This document shows positions 15,680 to 24,806 of a stretch of DNA of 64,000 nucleotides, in pieces. Made by a program: the position numbers and the translations under genes. The notes below the pieces were generated by a model that was given only the letters and a program-made list of their open reading frames with translations, ran no database searches and had not been told where the DNA came from. Each line of letters begins with the position of its first letter. Position 1 is the stretch's first letter. The DNA comes from Methylorubrum rhodinum (lineage in GTDB: Bacteria; Pseudomonadota; Alphaproteobacteria; Rhizobiales; Beijerinckiaceae): assembly GCF_014199935.1 (NCBI RefSeq), contig NZ_JACHOP010000001.1, positions 124,001 through 188,000 on the forward strand, in the 5' to 3' direction.

Positions 15680-15922
15680 TCAAAGGCCCGCGGCGGCCTT
15701 CAAGGCGGCGTTGATGCGGTCCTGCCAACCGGGGCCGTCCTTCTGGAAGTGCTCCAGCACGGCCCGGTCGAGGCGCAGCGTCACGGATTCGCGGGCACCG
15801 GGGATCGCCACCGGTGCCGGGGCGGCGGGCGGCGCCTCGGGCGTCTTGCGGGTCACGGCCTTGAAGGCGGCCTCGGCGGCCTGACGCGGGTCGCTCGGGC
15901 GGCGGGTGCGGTCCATCGCCAT
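15680..15922 (-). CDS. BrnA-like antitoxin family protein without BrnT
   Basis: 80 residues. The C-terminal half has the BrnA pattern: ESVTLRLDRAVLEHFQKDGP, then GWQDRINAALKAAAGL, a ribbon-helix-helix-like unit. The N-terminal half is Pro/Ala-rich. BrnA proteins bind DNA and neutralise the RelE-fold toxin BrnT. No BrnT gene is adjacent; the neighbour upstream encodes a small charged protein ending 5 bases before this start. It may be an orphan regulator. Start choice is between ATGs at 15922 and 15916. Confidence 0.7.
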   Translation of the reverse strand: MAMDRTRRPSDPRQAAEAAFKAVTRKTPEAPPAAPAPVAIPGARESVTLRLDRAVLEHFQKDGPGWQDRINAALKAAAGL

Positions 15923-15927
15923 GGGTT

Positions 15928-16164
15928 TCAGCCCGCGACCTTCTTGCGGCTGCGCTTGGGCGCGGCCGGGGGCTCTGCGGCCTTAGCGGCGGCTTCCTCG
16001 GCTTCCTTGGCCAGACGCAGGGCCCGCAGGCGCACGGTGCGCTCGTCCACGGCCTTGACGGCGGCGAGGTGCTCGGCCATGGCCTGCGCCCCCTCTCGGG
16101 CCATGCGCTCGGACCGCTCCGCGCGCTCCGCGGCGCGGGTCTTGGCGTCTGTGTCGTCGCTCAT
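15928..16164 (-). CDS. Small charged helical protein upstream of BrnA-like gene
   Basis: 78 residues from the ATG at 16164. It is almost entirely charged and Ala-rich helix (KTRAAERAERSERMAREG, RLRALRLAKEAEEAAAK) and ends in the basic RSRKKVAG. Coiled coil is likely. It lies 5 bases upstream of the BrnA-like gene and is probably co-transcribed with it. No family was recognised. It does not resemble BrnT, which is a RelE fold. Confidence 0.6.
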   Translation of the reverse strand: MSDDTDAKTRAAERAERSERMAREGAQAMAEHLAAVKAVDERTVRLRALRLAKEAEEAAAKAAEPPAAPKRSRKKVAG

Positions 16165-16564
16165 GAAAGGGTCTTTCGATGAGGGTCGTGCCGCGCGAGA
16201 TCGCGTGTGCGGCAAGCGGCGGCCCGGCGGTAAGCGAGACGCACGGGGCGGCAGCGGTCCTCGGACAGGATCGTCGGGACCCTTCGGGGATTAGCACGAA
16301 AGCGCCGGCGATGACCAATTCGCCGGGCGCGGGGCGGGTTATCCCCCGGCGATGTGCCCAAACCTGCGCCGGACCGCCGCAAGAGTGGACATCGCACGGC
16401 CGCGCGCGCCTGGACCCCCCTCGATGTCCGGGTCGGCACCGCAGCTCGGCCGGAAGGCGGCCATGACCGCCGCGACCGGTCTTCTCAAGCCCGGGACGAT
16501 CGCGCAATGTGAGCGCCCAGCGCGCCGTCCGGCCCTCAGCGCAACCACCCTCGAAAAAGGCCTC
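16165..16564. other. Divergent intergenic region
   Basis: 400 bases between the small charged protein and the Crp/Fnr gene. It should hold promoters for both. High GC, no repeat or palindrome stands out, and no credible gene was seen. Confidence 0.45.
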
Positions 16565-17305
16565 ATGTCCGCGACGACCGACCGTTTCCTGCGGCCCCTG
16601 CTCCGCCGCCTGCAGAGCACGGCGACGTTTTCCGACACGGTGATCCGGACCTTCGCGGAACTGCCGATCACGATCCGGGACTTCGAGCCGGGCCAGGACA
16701 TCCTGCGCGACGGCGACCGGCCCGAGCACTGCGCCATGGTGGTCGAGGGCTGGGTCTGCCGCCTCAAGCTCCTGCCCGGCGGCGGGCGCCAGATCATCGC
16801 CTTCCACATCGCCGGGGACATGCCGGACCTGCAGAGTCTCCATCTCGGGGTGATGGATCACGGTCTCTCGGCCGTGACGCCCGCCACGGTCGCCCTGATC
16901 CCGCACGACGCGCTGCGCGAGCAGACCGCCCGCCGGCCCGAACTCGCCGCCCTGCTGTGGCGCGAGACCATGATCGACGCGGCGATGTTCCGCGGCTGGC
17001 TCACCGCCATGGGCCGTCGCACCGCCTACGGCCGGGCCGCGCACCTGTTCTGCGAACTCTACCTTCGGCAGCGGGCGGTGGGCCTCGCCGAGGCGAACCT
17101 CTGCCCGATGCCGCTGCGGCAGACCGACCTCGCCGACGCGATGGGCCTGACCGCCGTCCACATCACCCGGACGATCGGAGCCCTGCGCCGGGCCGGCCTG
17201 ATCGATCTCCAGGCCCGCGCGTTGACGATCCGCGACTGGGACGGCCTGTGCAGGGTCGCCGAATTCGATCCGTCCTACCTGCACCTGAAGGGCGTGGCGG
17301 ACTGA
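16565..17305 (+). CDS. Crp/Fnr-family transcriptional regulator
   Basis: 246 residues from the ATG at 16565, with AAAAAGG just upstream; the frame is open further upstream without conserved character. Cyclic-nucleotide-binding-like barrel at about 30-140 (FEPGQDILRDGDRPEHC, VEGWVCRLK, RQIIAFHIAGDMPDL), then the dimer helix, and a winged helix at about 180-215 (RQTDLADAMGLTAVHITRTI). There is no Fnr-type cysteine cluster, so oxygen sensing by an Fe-S cluster is unlikely. Many paralogues of this type exist in Methylobacteriaceae and their signals are mostly unknown. Confidence 0.88.
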   Translation: MSATTDRFLRPLLRRLQSTATFSDTVIRTFAELPITIRDFEPGQDILRDGDRPEHCAMVVEGWVCRLKLLPGGGRQIIAFHIAGDMPDLQSLHLGVMDHGLSAVTPATVALIPHDALREQTARRPELAALLWRETMIDAAMFRGWLTAMGRRTAYGRAAHLFCELYLRQRAVGLAEANLCPMPLRQTDLADAMGLTAVHITRTIGALRRAGLIDLQARALTIRDWDGLCRVAEFDPSYLHLKGVAD

Positions 17306-17324
17306 GCCGGCGACACGGCGCCCC

Positions 17325-18329
17325 CTACAGCCACTTCTTCCAGCGGAAGAACACGTAGGGCAGCACTGCGGCCACCACCATCATCACCACGGCGGCCGGA
17401 TAGCCGAACTGCCATTTCAGCTCCGGCATGATCTCGAAGTTCATGCCGTAGATCGAGGCGATCAGGGTGGGGGGCATGAACACCACCGCCATGACCGAGA
17501 ACAGCTTGATGATGTTGTTCTGTTCCAGATTCACCAGCCCGAGCGTCGCGTCGAGCAGGAACTGGATCTTGGAGGAGAGGAACGTCGCGTGCTCCTCCAG
17601 CGACTGGAGGTCGCGCAAGGTCGAGCGCACGTCCTCGCGCAGTTCCCGCGGCGCCTTGGCTGTGCGGTAGGTCGCCGAGAGCGAGAGCAGGATGCGCTCC
17701 ATCGAGACGAGGCTCTCGCGCTGCTTCGAGATCAGGTCGCCGTGGCGCCCGAGCGCGCGGAGCGTGTCCTGCAAGGCGGTGTTGCGGGCCGACGGGTCGT
17801 CCCGCTCCTCGAAGATTTTTCGCGATAATCTATCGATGCGCTCGCCCTGGAGCTGGAGCACGTCGGCCGCGCGGTCGATCACCGCCTCGATCAGCCCGGC
17901 CAGGATCGTCTCGCCGGTGGTCGAGCGCGAGGGCCCGTTGCCGGTGGTGCGGCCCGCGCGCTGGGCGTACATGCGGAACGCTTGCGGCTCCTCGTAGCGC
18001 ACCGTCACGAGGCGGTTGCCGCGCAGGATGAAGGTGATGCCGGCCAGACCCGGCTCGTCGGAATCGCTGACCTTCGAGAGCACGCGGCCCGTCATGTAGC
18101 GGGCCCCCTCCTCGACGTAGAGGAGTTCGGAGGGCTCGATGTCCTTCATCTCCTCCCGCGTCGGCACCTGGATGCCCATGAAGGATTCGACCTTCACGTC
18201 CTCCTCGCGGGTCGGCCGGATCATGTCGAGCCAGACCGTGTCCTCGGGGATCGCGTCCTGCAATTCGAGGGGGCTGCGCTCCAGCAGGCTCTGCGCGCCG
18301 CCGGCGACCGGCTGGTGAATGAAGATCAA
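17325..18329 (-). CDS. corA: CorA-family magnesium/divalent cation transporter
   Basis: 334 residues, normal for CorA. A large N-terminal cytosolic domain (to about 270) is followed by two transmembrane segments. The signature YGMN is at residues 294-297 at the end of TM1, followed by a short loop (FEIMPELKWQFGYP) and TM2. The C-terminus FRWKKWL is the usual basic tail. It forms a pentameric channel that imports Mg2+ and possibly Co2+ or Ni2+. Convergent with the Crp/Fnr gene; the SDR operon ends 21 bases upstream of its start. Confidence 0.92.
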   Translation of the reverse strand: MIFIHQPVAGGAQSLLERSPLELQDAIPEDTVWLDMIRPTREEDVKVESFMGIQVPTREEMKDIEPSELLYVEEGARYMTGRVLSKVSDSDEPGLAGITFILRGNRLVTVRYEEPQAFRMYAQRAGRTTGNGPSRSTTGETILAGLIEAVIDRAADVLQLQGERIDRLSRKIFEERDDPSARNTALQDTLRALGRHGDLISKQRESLVSMERILLSLSATYRTAKAPRELREDVRSTLRDLQSLEEHATFLSSKIQFLLDATLGLVNLEQNNIIKLFSVMAVVFMPPTLIASIYGMNFEIMPELKWQFGYPAAVVMMVVAAVLPYVFFRWKKWL

Positions 18330-18350
18330 GGGCGGACTCTGGAAGCGGTT

Positions 18351-19205
18351 CTAGTCGAGGGCGCCGGGCGGCGGCTCGCTCGCATCCGGCACGAAGAAGT
18401 CCGGCGCAAGGGGAACGCCCGCTGTGACGCGGTATTTTGAAAAGTCCGTGACACCCTGCTCGGCCAGGAAGCTGTCGTCGATGAGGAAGCGGCCGGTGGT
18501 CTCGCGCGACGGCTTGAGGAACAGCGCGTGCGCGGCGTCCGCCATGATCTCGGGCGTGCGGCTCGCCTGCATCAGGGCGTCGCCGCCGAGCAGGTTCTTC
18601 ACCGCCGCCGTCGCGATGGTGGTGCGCGGCCAAAGCGCGTTGACCGCGATGCCCTTGCCCCGCAGTTCGCCCGAAAGCCCGAGCACGCAGAGCGACATGC
18701 CGAACTTCGCCATGGTGTAGGCGAGGTGCGGCGAAAACCACTTCTCCGCCATGTCGAGGGGCGGCGACAGCATCAGGATGTGCGGGTTGTCCGCCTTCTC
18801 CAGATGCGGGATCGCGTGCTTGCTGACCACGAACGTGCCGCGCGCGTTGATCTGATGCATCAGGTCGTAGCGCTTCATCTCGGTTTTGGCCGTGTTCGTC
18901 AGCGAGATCGCGCTGGCGTTGTTCACGACGATGTCGATCCCGCCGAATTTTTTTGCGGTTTGGTCGAGGGCGTCCTTCACGGCGTCCTCGTCGCGCACGT
19001 CCACCACCATCGGCAGCGCTTGGCCGCCGGCCCGCTCGATCGCCTCGGCCGCCGTGTGGATGGTGCCTTCGAGCTTCGGATGGGGCGTGTCGGTCTTGGC
19101 CGCGATGGCGACGTTGGCGCCGTCGCGGGCCGCGCGCAGGCCGATGGCGAGCCCGATGCCGCGCGAGGCGCCGGTGATGAACAGCGTCTTTCCCTGGAGG
19201 CTCAT
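18351..19205 (-). CDS. Short-chain dehydrogenase/reductase, HSDL2-like
   Basis: 284 residues. Cofactor motif TGASRGIG at 11-18, NNAS at about 95-98, and catalytic Ser147, Tyr163 and Lys167 (YTMAK). The long active-site loop SPPLDMAEKWFSPHLAY and the C-terminal ETTGRFLIDDSFLAEQGV resemble hydroxysteroid dehydrogenase-like protein 2, minus its sterol-carrier domain. The ATG overlaps the stop of the previous gene by 4 bases (ATGA). In this operon it probably oxidises or reduces an acyl or hydroxy intermediate. The substrate is unknown. Confidence 0.85.
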   Translation of the reverse strand: MSLQGKTLFITGASRGIGLAIGLRAARDGANVAIAAKTDTPHPKLEGTIHTAAEAIERAGGQALPMVVDVRDEDAVKDALDQTAKKFGGIDIVVNNASAISLTNTAKTEMKRYDLMHQINARGTFVVSKHAIPHLEKADNPHILMLSPPLDMAEKWFSPHLAYTMAKFGMSLCVLGLSGELRGKGIAVNALWPRTTIATAAVKNLLGGDALMQASRTPEIMADAAHALFLKPSRETTGRFLIDDSFLAEQGVTDFSKYRVTAGVPLAPDFFVPDASEPPPGALD

Positions 19206-20047
19206 GCGTCCCTCGCGATGCGGAAGCGCTCCGGCCGGCGCCCGTCTTCGTCGCTGAAGCCGTAGGCTTGCGCCAGATCCCCGGCATGGAGGATCTGTCC
19301 GGCCCGCGCCAGCACGTCCGGGTCGGCGGCGAGCGCGGCGAGCGCCCGGCCGGCATAGAGCGGGCTCTCGGTCGCCATCTCGGTCTGGCCGGCGTCGCGC
19401 ACCCGCTCGGTCGCGACGAAACCCGGCGAAAGCCCGAGCGCGCAGACGCCGTGCGGCTTCAGCTCCGCCGCACAGGCGAAGGCGAGCCGGTTCGTCACCG
19501 ACTTGGCGAGGTCGTAATAGAGGTCGCCGAGATAGTCCTCGGTGCCGAACGAGACGAAGGCGAGCAGCCCGCTCTTGGCCGAGACCATCGCGGGTGCCAC
19601 GGCACGCGCCAGCAGCAGGCCGGGATAGGGGCCGGTGCCCAGGAACCCGGCGAAGGGCTCGGCCGAGCGGCGCCAGAACGGCGTGCCCCAGCTCGCACCG
19701 TCGGGATAGCGCTCGCCGTCATAGCCCTCGTTGCCGCCCCAGACGCTGGAGACCGCGACATCGATCCGGCCGAACCGGCGCAGCGCCCAGTGGACCAGTT
19801 CGTCCACCTGCCGCTCGCTGGTGTGGTCGCACAGGTAGTGGTGCCCCTCGCCGCCGGCCGCATCGACGGCGCGGGCGGTGTCCTCGATGGTCTCGGGCCG
19901 GGTCTCGGTGCGCCGCCCGGTCTCGGAGGATCGCGCCGTGACGATCACGGTCGCGCCGGCTTCCCCCAAGCCCCGCGCGATGCCCCGCCCGACCCCGCGC
20001 GAGGCCCCGGCCACGAGACAGATTTTTCCACGCAGAGGCAGGCTCAC
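19202..20047 (-). CDS. Short-chain dehydrogenase/reductase, DHRS1-like
   Basis: 281 residues. GASRGVG is at 14-20. Ser166, Tyr178 and Lys182 (YYDLAK) form the catalytic set. The inserted loop around SVWGGNEGYDGERYPDGASW and the TETRPETIEDTA segment are typical of the DHRS1-like subgroup. It overlaps the genes on both sides by 4 bases (ATGA junctions), so the three proteins are probably made together. Substrate unknown. Confidence 0.85.
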   Translation of the reverse strand: MSLPLRGKICLVAGASRGVGRGIARGLGEAGATVIVTARSSETGRRTETRPETIEDTARAVDAAGGEGHHYLCDHTSERQVDELVHWALRRFGRIDVAVSSVWGGNEGYDGERYPDGASWGTPFWRRSAEPFAGFLGTGPYPGLLLARAVAPAMVSAKSGLLAFVSFGTEDYLGDLYYDLAKSVTNRLAFACAAELKPHGVCALGLSPGFVATERVRDAGQTEMATESPLYAGRALAALAADPDVLARAGQILHAGDLAQAYGFSDEDGRRPERFRIARDA

Positions 20048-20805
20048 GGCTTGCGCGCGCCCGACAGGAAGCGGGCGAAGGCGGCCTGCGCCTCATCCGA
20101 GGCCAGCCGCTCGGAGAAGGCGACCGCCTCCGCTTCGATCGCGGCCTCCACCGCCGCCTGATCGCCGCGCATCAGCGCCCGCGTCGCCGCCACCGCCTCC
20201 CGCGGTAGGGCGGCGAGCCGGGCCGCTTTGTCCAGCGCGTGGGCTTCCACCTCTTCGGAGGGCAGCAGCGCGTTGGCGAGGCCGAGGGAGACGGCGGTCT
20301 CGGCGTAGAACGTTTCGGACAGGAGCAGCAGGGCGGACGCCCGCGCGGCGCCGATCCGGCGCGGCAGCAGATAGCTCGCGGCAGCCTCCGGCACGAGGCC
20401 GAGTTCGACGAAGGGCATGCGGAAGCGGCTCTGCGGCCCGACGAAGACGAGGTCGCAATGCAGGCACAGGGTGGTGCCGACACCGACCGCGAGCCCGTCG
20501 ATGGCCGCCACCAGCGGCGTGCGGGTGCGGGCGAGCTGCCGGATGAAGTGCAGCGCAGGCATGTCGAGGAACGAGCCGCCTTTCGACGCCGCGACGAAGT
20601 CGGCGAGATCGTTGCCCGCGGTGAAGGCGCCGGGTAGCCCGGCCAGCACGACGGCGCCGATCTTTTCGGATTCATCCGCCTCGGCGAGCGCATCGCGCAG
20701 GGCGTCGTACATGGCGCAGGTCAGGGCGTTCTTCTTCTCCGGACGGTTCATCCGGATCAGACGCACGCCGTCCGCACGGTCCTCGACGATGACGTGCTCG
20801 CTCAT
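20044..20805 (-). CDS. Enoyl-CoA hydratase/isomerase family protein
   Basis: 253 residues, a crotonase-fold protein. The N-terminal strand VRLIRMNRPEKKNAL and the oxyanion-hole segment AFTAGNDLADF are clear. The second CoA-binding part contains AIDGLAVGVGTTLCLHCD and MPFVELGLVPEAAASYLLP. It is first in a three-gene operon with two SDRs, a set that could carry out hydration and oxidation of an acyl-CoA. Which acyl-CoA cannot be read. The katG terminator lies just upstream. Confidence 0.88.
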   Translation of the reverse strand: MSEHVIVEDRADGVRLIRMNRPEKKNALTCAMYDALRDALAEADESEKIGAVVLAGLPGAFTAGNDLADFVAASKGGSFLDMPALHFIRQLARTRTPLVAAIDGLAVGVGTTLCLHCDLVFVGPQSRFRMPFVELGLVPEAAASYLLPRRIGAARASALLLLSETFYAETAVSLGLANALLPSEEVEAHALDKAARLAALPREAVAATRALMRGDQAAVEAAIEAEAVAFSERLASDEAQAAFARFLSGARKP

Positions 20806-20886
20806 CAGCGATCCGCTCCCCGCGCCCTGCCCCGCCTCTCCTTCGGACGGATGGCGGGGATTGTCGAGGGGTGGTCACCTCAAACG

Positions 20887-20913
20887 GAAAACGGGCGGCC
20901 AACCGGCCGCCCG
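20887..20913 (-). terminator. katG: Terminator of katG
   Basis: Perfect 9-base arms CGGGCGGCC and GGCCGCCCG around AACC. Read on the minus strand it is followed by TTTTCCGTTT, a weak T-tract. It lies 25 bases after the katG stop. Confidence 0.7.
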
Positions 20914-20937
20914 CTCTCTTCAACGATGCTCGTCCGA

Positions 20938-23211
20938 TCAGACCCGCAGGTCGAACCGGTCGAGGTTCATCACCTTGTCCCACACCTTCACGAAGTCGCG
21001 CACGAAGCGCTCGTGGCCATCCGTCCCGGCATAGACTTCCGTCACCGCGCGCAGCTGCGAGTTCGAGCCGAAGACGAGGTCGCAGCGGGTCGCCGTATAC
21101 TTCGTCTCCCCGCTCTCGCGGTCGTCGAGGGTGAAGGTCATGGCCGAAGCGTCCGCCTTCTTCCACTCGTAGTCCATGCTGGTCAGCACGGTGAAGAAGT
21201 CGTTGGTCAGCACGCCGACGCGGTCGGTGAAGATGCCGTGGTTCGAGCCGTCGTGGTTGAGGTTGAGCGCGCGGGTGCCGCCGGCGAGCACGACCCATTC
21301 GGGGGCGGTGAGCGCCAGGAGGTTGGCCCGGTCGAGGAAGACCTGCTCGGGCGCGACCTTGCCCTGCGTGATCTCGGCGAAGCTTTCGTCGATGTAGTTG
21401 CGGAAGCCGTCGACCACGGGCTTCAGCCACTCGAAGCTCGCCGCGTCGGTGAGTTCCGCGGTGGTGTCCATCCGCCCCGGCGCGAACGGCACGGTGACGT
21501 CGACGCCTGCGCCTTGCGCCGCCTTCTCCACTGCGGCGCAGCCGCCGAGCACGATCAGGTCGGCGAGCGAGACCTTCTTGCCGCCCGTGGCCTTGCCGTT
21601 GAAGCCGGAGGCGATGCCGCGCAGCGTTTCGATCACCGGCACGGCCCGCCGGTTGACCGACCACCCGATCTGCGGGGCCAGCGCGATGCGGGCCCCGTTC
21701 GCGCCGCCGCGCTTGTCGCTCTTGCGGTAGGTCGAGGCCGAGGCGAACGCCGTGAAGGCCAGATCCGACACCGAGTGACCACTGCCCAGAATCTCCGCCT
21801 TGAGAGCCGAGATGTCGGAGGCGTCGATCAGCGGGTGATCGAGCGGCGGGATCGGGTCCTGCCAGATCAACTCGTTCTCGAGCTTCTTCTCAGGGCCGAG
21901 GTAGCGCTCCTTCGGGCCCATGTCGCGGTGGGTGAGCTTGTACCACGCCTTCGAGAACTCGTGCGTGAAGAGGTCGAAGTCGTCGAGGAACTTCTGGCAG
22001 ATCTCGCGATAGACCGGATCGACCTTGAGCGCGATGTCGCTGGTCATCATCATCAGCGGGTGGGTCTGGCCCGGCACGTGCGCGTCGGGGGTGCGCGGCG
22101 CGTCCGGGTCGGTCGGCTCCCATTGCAGGGCGCCGGCCGGGCTCTTGGTCTGCTTCCAGTCGAACTTGAAGAGGTTGGTGAGGTAGTCGTTGTCCCACGT
22201 CGTCGGGTTGGGCACCCACGAGCCCTCGATGCCGTTCGTCATCGTCTGCTCGGCGGAGCCTTTGCCCTCCGGGTTGTGCCAGCCGAGCCCCATCGCCTCC
22301 ATCGGGGCGATCTCCGGCGGCGGGCCGATCCGGTCGGCCTTGACCATGCCGTGGCTCTTGCCGAAGGCGTGGCCGCCCGCGATCAGGGCGACGGTCTCCA
22401 CGTCGTTCATCGCCATGCGGGTGAAGGTGGTGCGGATGTCGCGCGCGGAGGCCGCCGGGTCGCCGCTGGCGTAGGGGCCCTCCGGGTTCACGTAGATCAG
22501 GGCCTGGTGCGAGGCCGCGAGCGGCTGCTCCAGGTCGTAGTCCGGGTCGCCGTTCTGGCCGCGCCAGCGCTTGTCGCGGTTCACCATCTCGTCGGGAGAC
22601 TTGACGTTGTGCGGGTCCCACAGCTCCGGGCCCCAGTATGTGGCGTTGTCCGCCTCCCAGGCGTCGCGCCGACCACCCGCGAAGCCGTAAGTCGGGAAGT
22701 TCATGATCTCGAGCGCCACGGTGCCGGTGAGCACCATCAGGTCGGCCCAGGACAGGGCGTTGCCGTATTTCTGCTTGATCGGCCAGATCAGGCGGCGCGA
22801 CTTGTCGGTGTTGCCGTTGTCCCACCAACTGCTGATCGGCGCGAAGCGCTGCAGCCCCTCGCCCGCGCCGCCGCGCCCGTCGGCGATGCGGTAGGTGCCG
22901 GCGGAGTGCCAGGCCATGCGGATCATCTGCGGGCCGTAATTGCCGTAATCCGACGGCCACCACGAGACCGAACTCGTCAGGAACGCGCGGATGTCGGCCT
23001 TGAGCGCTTCGTAGTCGATCGATTCGAACGCGGCCTTGTAGTCGAAGTTGGGCCCGAGCGGGTCGGCCTGCGGCCCGTTCTGGTGCAGCGTCTCGACCCG
23101 TAGCCGGTCGGGATACCACTGCTCCAGCGTCGGGGGCGACGCGAACGTGCCGCCGATGCGGTCCCCGCCGAAGGGACATTTGCCCGAAAGGACATCGGTG
23201 TAGGTTTCCAT
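20938..23211 (-). CDS. katG: Catalase-peroxidase
   Basis: 757 residues, normal two-domain KatG. It removes hydrogen peroxide and acts as a peroxidase with heme b. The ATG at 23211 has AAGGA closely upstream and begins [16 protein letters not shown]. Distal residues Arg98, Trp101 and His102 lie in [11 protein letters not shown]. The covalent Trp-Tyr-Met adduct is complete: Trp101, Tyr240 (LIYVNPEGP) and Met266 (TRMAMNDVE). The proximal heme ligand is His281 ([11 protein letters not shown]). The C-terminal half repeats the fold without heme. It is a monocistronic gene with its own terminator; a long palindromic repeat lies about 280 bases upstream. Confidence 0.97.
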   Translation of the reverse strand: METYTDVLSGKCPFGGDRIGGTFASPPTLEQWYPDRLRVETLHQNGPQADPLGPNFDYKAAFESIDYEALKADIRAFLTSSVSWWPSDYGNYGPQMIRMAWHSAGTYRIADGRGGAGEGLQRFAPISSWWDNGNTDKSRRLIWPIKQKYGNALSWADLMVLTGTVALEIMNFPTYGFAGGRRDAWEADNATYWGPELWDPHNVKSPDEMVNRDKRWRGQNGDPDYDLEQPLAASHQALIYVNPEGPYASGDPAASARDIRTTFTRMAMNDVETVALIAGGHAFGKSHGMVKADRIGPPPEIAPMEAMGLGWHNPEGKGSAEQTMTNGIEGSWVPNPTTWDNDYLTNLFKFDWKQTKSPAGALQWEPTDPDAPRTPDAHVPGQTHPLMMMTSDIALKVDPVYREICQKFLDDFDLFTHEFSKAWYKLTHRDMGPKERYLGPEKKLENELIWQDPIPPLDHPLIDASDISALKAEILGSGHSVSDLAFTAFASASTYRKSDKRGGANGARIALAPQIGWSVNRRAVPVIETLRGIASGFNGKATGGKKVSLADLIVLGGCAAVEKAAQGAGVDVTVPFAPGRMDTTAELTDAASFEWLKPVVDGFRNYIDESFAEITQGKVAPEQVFLDRANLLALTAPEWVVLAGGTRALNLNHDGSNHGIFTDRVGVLTNDFFTVLTSMDYEWKKADASAMTFTLDDRESGETKYTATRCDLVFGSNSQLRAVTEVYAGTDGHERFVRDFVKVWDKVMNLDRFDLRV

Positions 23212-23659
23212 GGTCCTTCCCCTTGTCGTTGCGTGTGCAGGCGACGGGAAGGCGGTCGTCCGGCCTCGATCCCGCGCGGGACGCGACCGGCCTCGGCGTT
23301 GGGCCGGAAACCGGAGCGTCAGAACTGCCGTCGGGGCCCGTGGTGCTCGAACGGCCCGCCTCAAACGCTCAAGCCACCGAATGTTCCCGAGCTTGGCCGG
23401 CGCCATTTCGGCGCACCTCGGACCGGGATTTCAGGGGTGGACGTGGGTGCGATGCGACCCAGTGCGGCGGCGTTCTCCAACGCTCGTCCCATCCATCCCC
23501 CTCATCCTGAGGTGCCGCGTAGCGGCCTCGAAGGAGGGCTCCAGAAGCCGCGCGATCCCCGGAGTCCTCCTTCGAGGGCGCCGCTTCGCGCCGCCACCTC
23601 AGGATGAGGGGGATGGGTCGGATGAGGGGCTGCAGCGGATGCTCGGCCACTCAAACGCG
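23212..23659. other. katG-kdsD intergenic region
   Basis: 448 bases upstream of katG (both flanking genes read leftward). The part next to katG should hold its promoter; no OxyR site could be recognised by eye. The distal part is filled by the palindromic repeat at 23490-23619. No gene is seen. Confidence 0.5.
23490..23619. repeat. Long palindromic dispersed repeat, copy 1
   Basis: Outer arms of 21 bases are perfectly complementary: CATCCCCCTCATCCTGAGGTG at 23494-23514 (first 20 shown are identical in pattern to the copy at 39.1 kb) against its complement at 23595-23615. Inner arms CCTCGAAGGAGG and CCTCCTTCGAGG also pair. The second copy shares CTCATCCTGAGGTG, CCTCGAAGGAGGGCTCC and GATCGCGCGG-type segments. 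The build resembles REP/MITE-like elements. Confidence 0.8.
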
Positions 23660-24679
23660 TTACGCGACGCCCGTGCGCAACAGATCGTGATAATGCACGA
23701 GGCCGACCGGGCGCCCGTCCTCGACCACGACGAGGGCGGTGATCTTCATCGCCTCCTGGATCTGCAGCGCCTTGGCCAGCAGGGTCTCGGGCGTGATGGT
23801 GCGGGGGTTGCGGGTCATCACCGCGTCGACGGCGAGGTCGTCGAGGCCGGTCTTGGAAAAGATCGCGCGGCGCACGTCGCCGTCGGTGACGATGCCGGCC
23901 AGCCGTCCGTCGGCGTCCGTCACCAGCACCGAGCCGAACCCCTTGGCGTCGATCTCGGCCACCGCCGCCCGCATGGAGGTGCCGAGCGCCACGATCGGCA
24001 GGCGCTCGCCGCCATGCATCACCTCGCGCACCTGCCGCAGCGAGGCGCCGAGCTTGCCGCCGGGATGGAACACGGAGAAGTCGCGGGCCGAGAAGCCGCG
24101 GGCCTCCAACAGGGCCACCGCCAGCGCGTCGCCCAGCGCGAGCTGCATCGCCGTCGAGGTCGTCGGCGCGAGCCCGTTGGGGCAGGCTTCCTTGGCCTTG
24201 GGCAGCGTCAGGCAGATGTCGGCCTCGCGCCCCAGCGTCGAGCCGGCGTTGCAGGTGATCGCCACCAGCGCGACGCCGTAGCGGCGGGTGTAGCCGATGA
24301 TGTCGGCGAGTTCCGTGGTCTCGCCCGACCACGACAGGGCCACCACCACGTCCTCCGGCTGCACCATGCCGAGATCGCCGTGGCTAGCCTCTGCCGGGTG
24401 GACATAGAGGGCCGGCGTGCCGGTGGACGCCAGGGTCGCGGCGATCTTGCGGGCGACGTGGCCGGACTTGCCCATGCCGGTGCAGATCACCCGGCCGCGT
24501 CCCGCACCGATCCGCGCCACGGCCCGCGCGAAGGCCGCGCCCATGCCGTTGCCGATCGCCGCCATCAGGCAGGCCAAGCCCTCGCGCTCGGTCTCGATGG
24601 TGCGCAGCGCCGAGGCCACGGCCTGCGGATGGGCCTCTTCGGCGCCGTCCGTCGCCTCGATCCGCTGGGCTAGGGCCAT
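23660..24679 (-). CDS. kdsD: D-arabinose-5-phosphate isomerase (KpsF/GutQ/KdsD family)
   Basis: 339 residues from the ATG at 24679. An N-terminal SIS domain (about 45-180: GKSGHVARKIAATLASTGTP, SWSGETTELADI, APTTSTAMQLALGDALA) is followed by tandem CBS domains (about 205-325: MRAAVAEIDAKGFGSVLV, VDAVMTRNP). It converts ribulose-5-phosphate to arabinose-5-phosphate, the first step toward Kdo for lipopolysaccharide. No kdsA, kdsB or capsule cluster is adjacent. The neighbouring divergent gene encodes an outer-membrane barrel. Confidence 0.93.
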   Translation of the reverse strand: MALAQRIEATDGAEEAHPQAVASALRTIETEREGLACLMAAIGNGMGAAFARAVARIGAGRGRVICTGMGKSGHVARKIAATLASTGTPALYVHPAEASHGDLGMVQPEDVVVALSWSGETTELADIIGYTRRYGVALVAITCNAGSTLGREADICLTLPKAKEACPNGLAPTTSTAMQLALGDALAVALLEARGFSARDFSVFHPGGKLGASLRQVREVMHGGERLPIVALGTSMRAAVAEIDAKGFGSVLVTDADGRLAGIVTDGDVRRAIFSKTGLDDLAVDAVMTRNPRTITPETLLAKALQIQEAMKITALVVVEDGRPVGLVHYHDLLRTGVA

Positions 24680-24806
24680 GTGGGGGTCCGGTTCGTGTTC
24701 TCGGTCTCTCGCGAGCGTTCTTAGCCGCGAATGTGGTCGCAAGGCGGCTGGACGCGGAGCCCGCCGAAACCGGCCGTTAACCCTGCTCGGTATAGCTCGG
24801 TTAACC

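Noticed and set aside
20794..23103. Open frame of about 770 codons on the plus strand opposite katG
   Set aside because: It mirrors katG codon by codon in GC-rich DNA, has no recognisable domain and no ribosome site. KatG on the other strand is certain.
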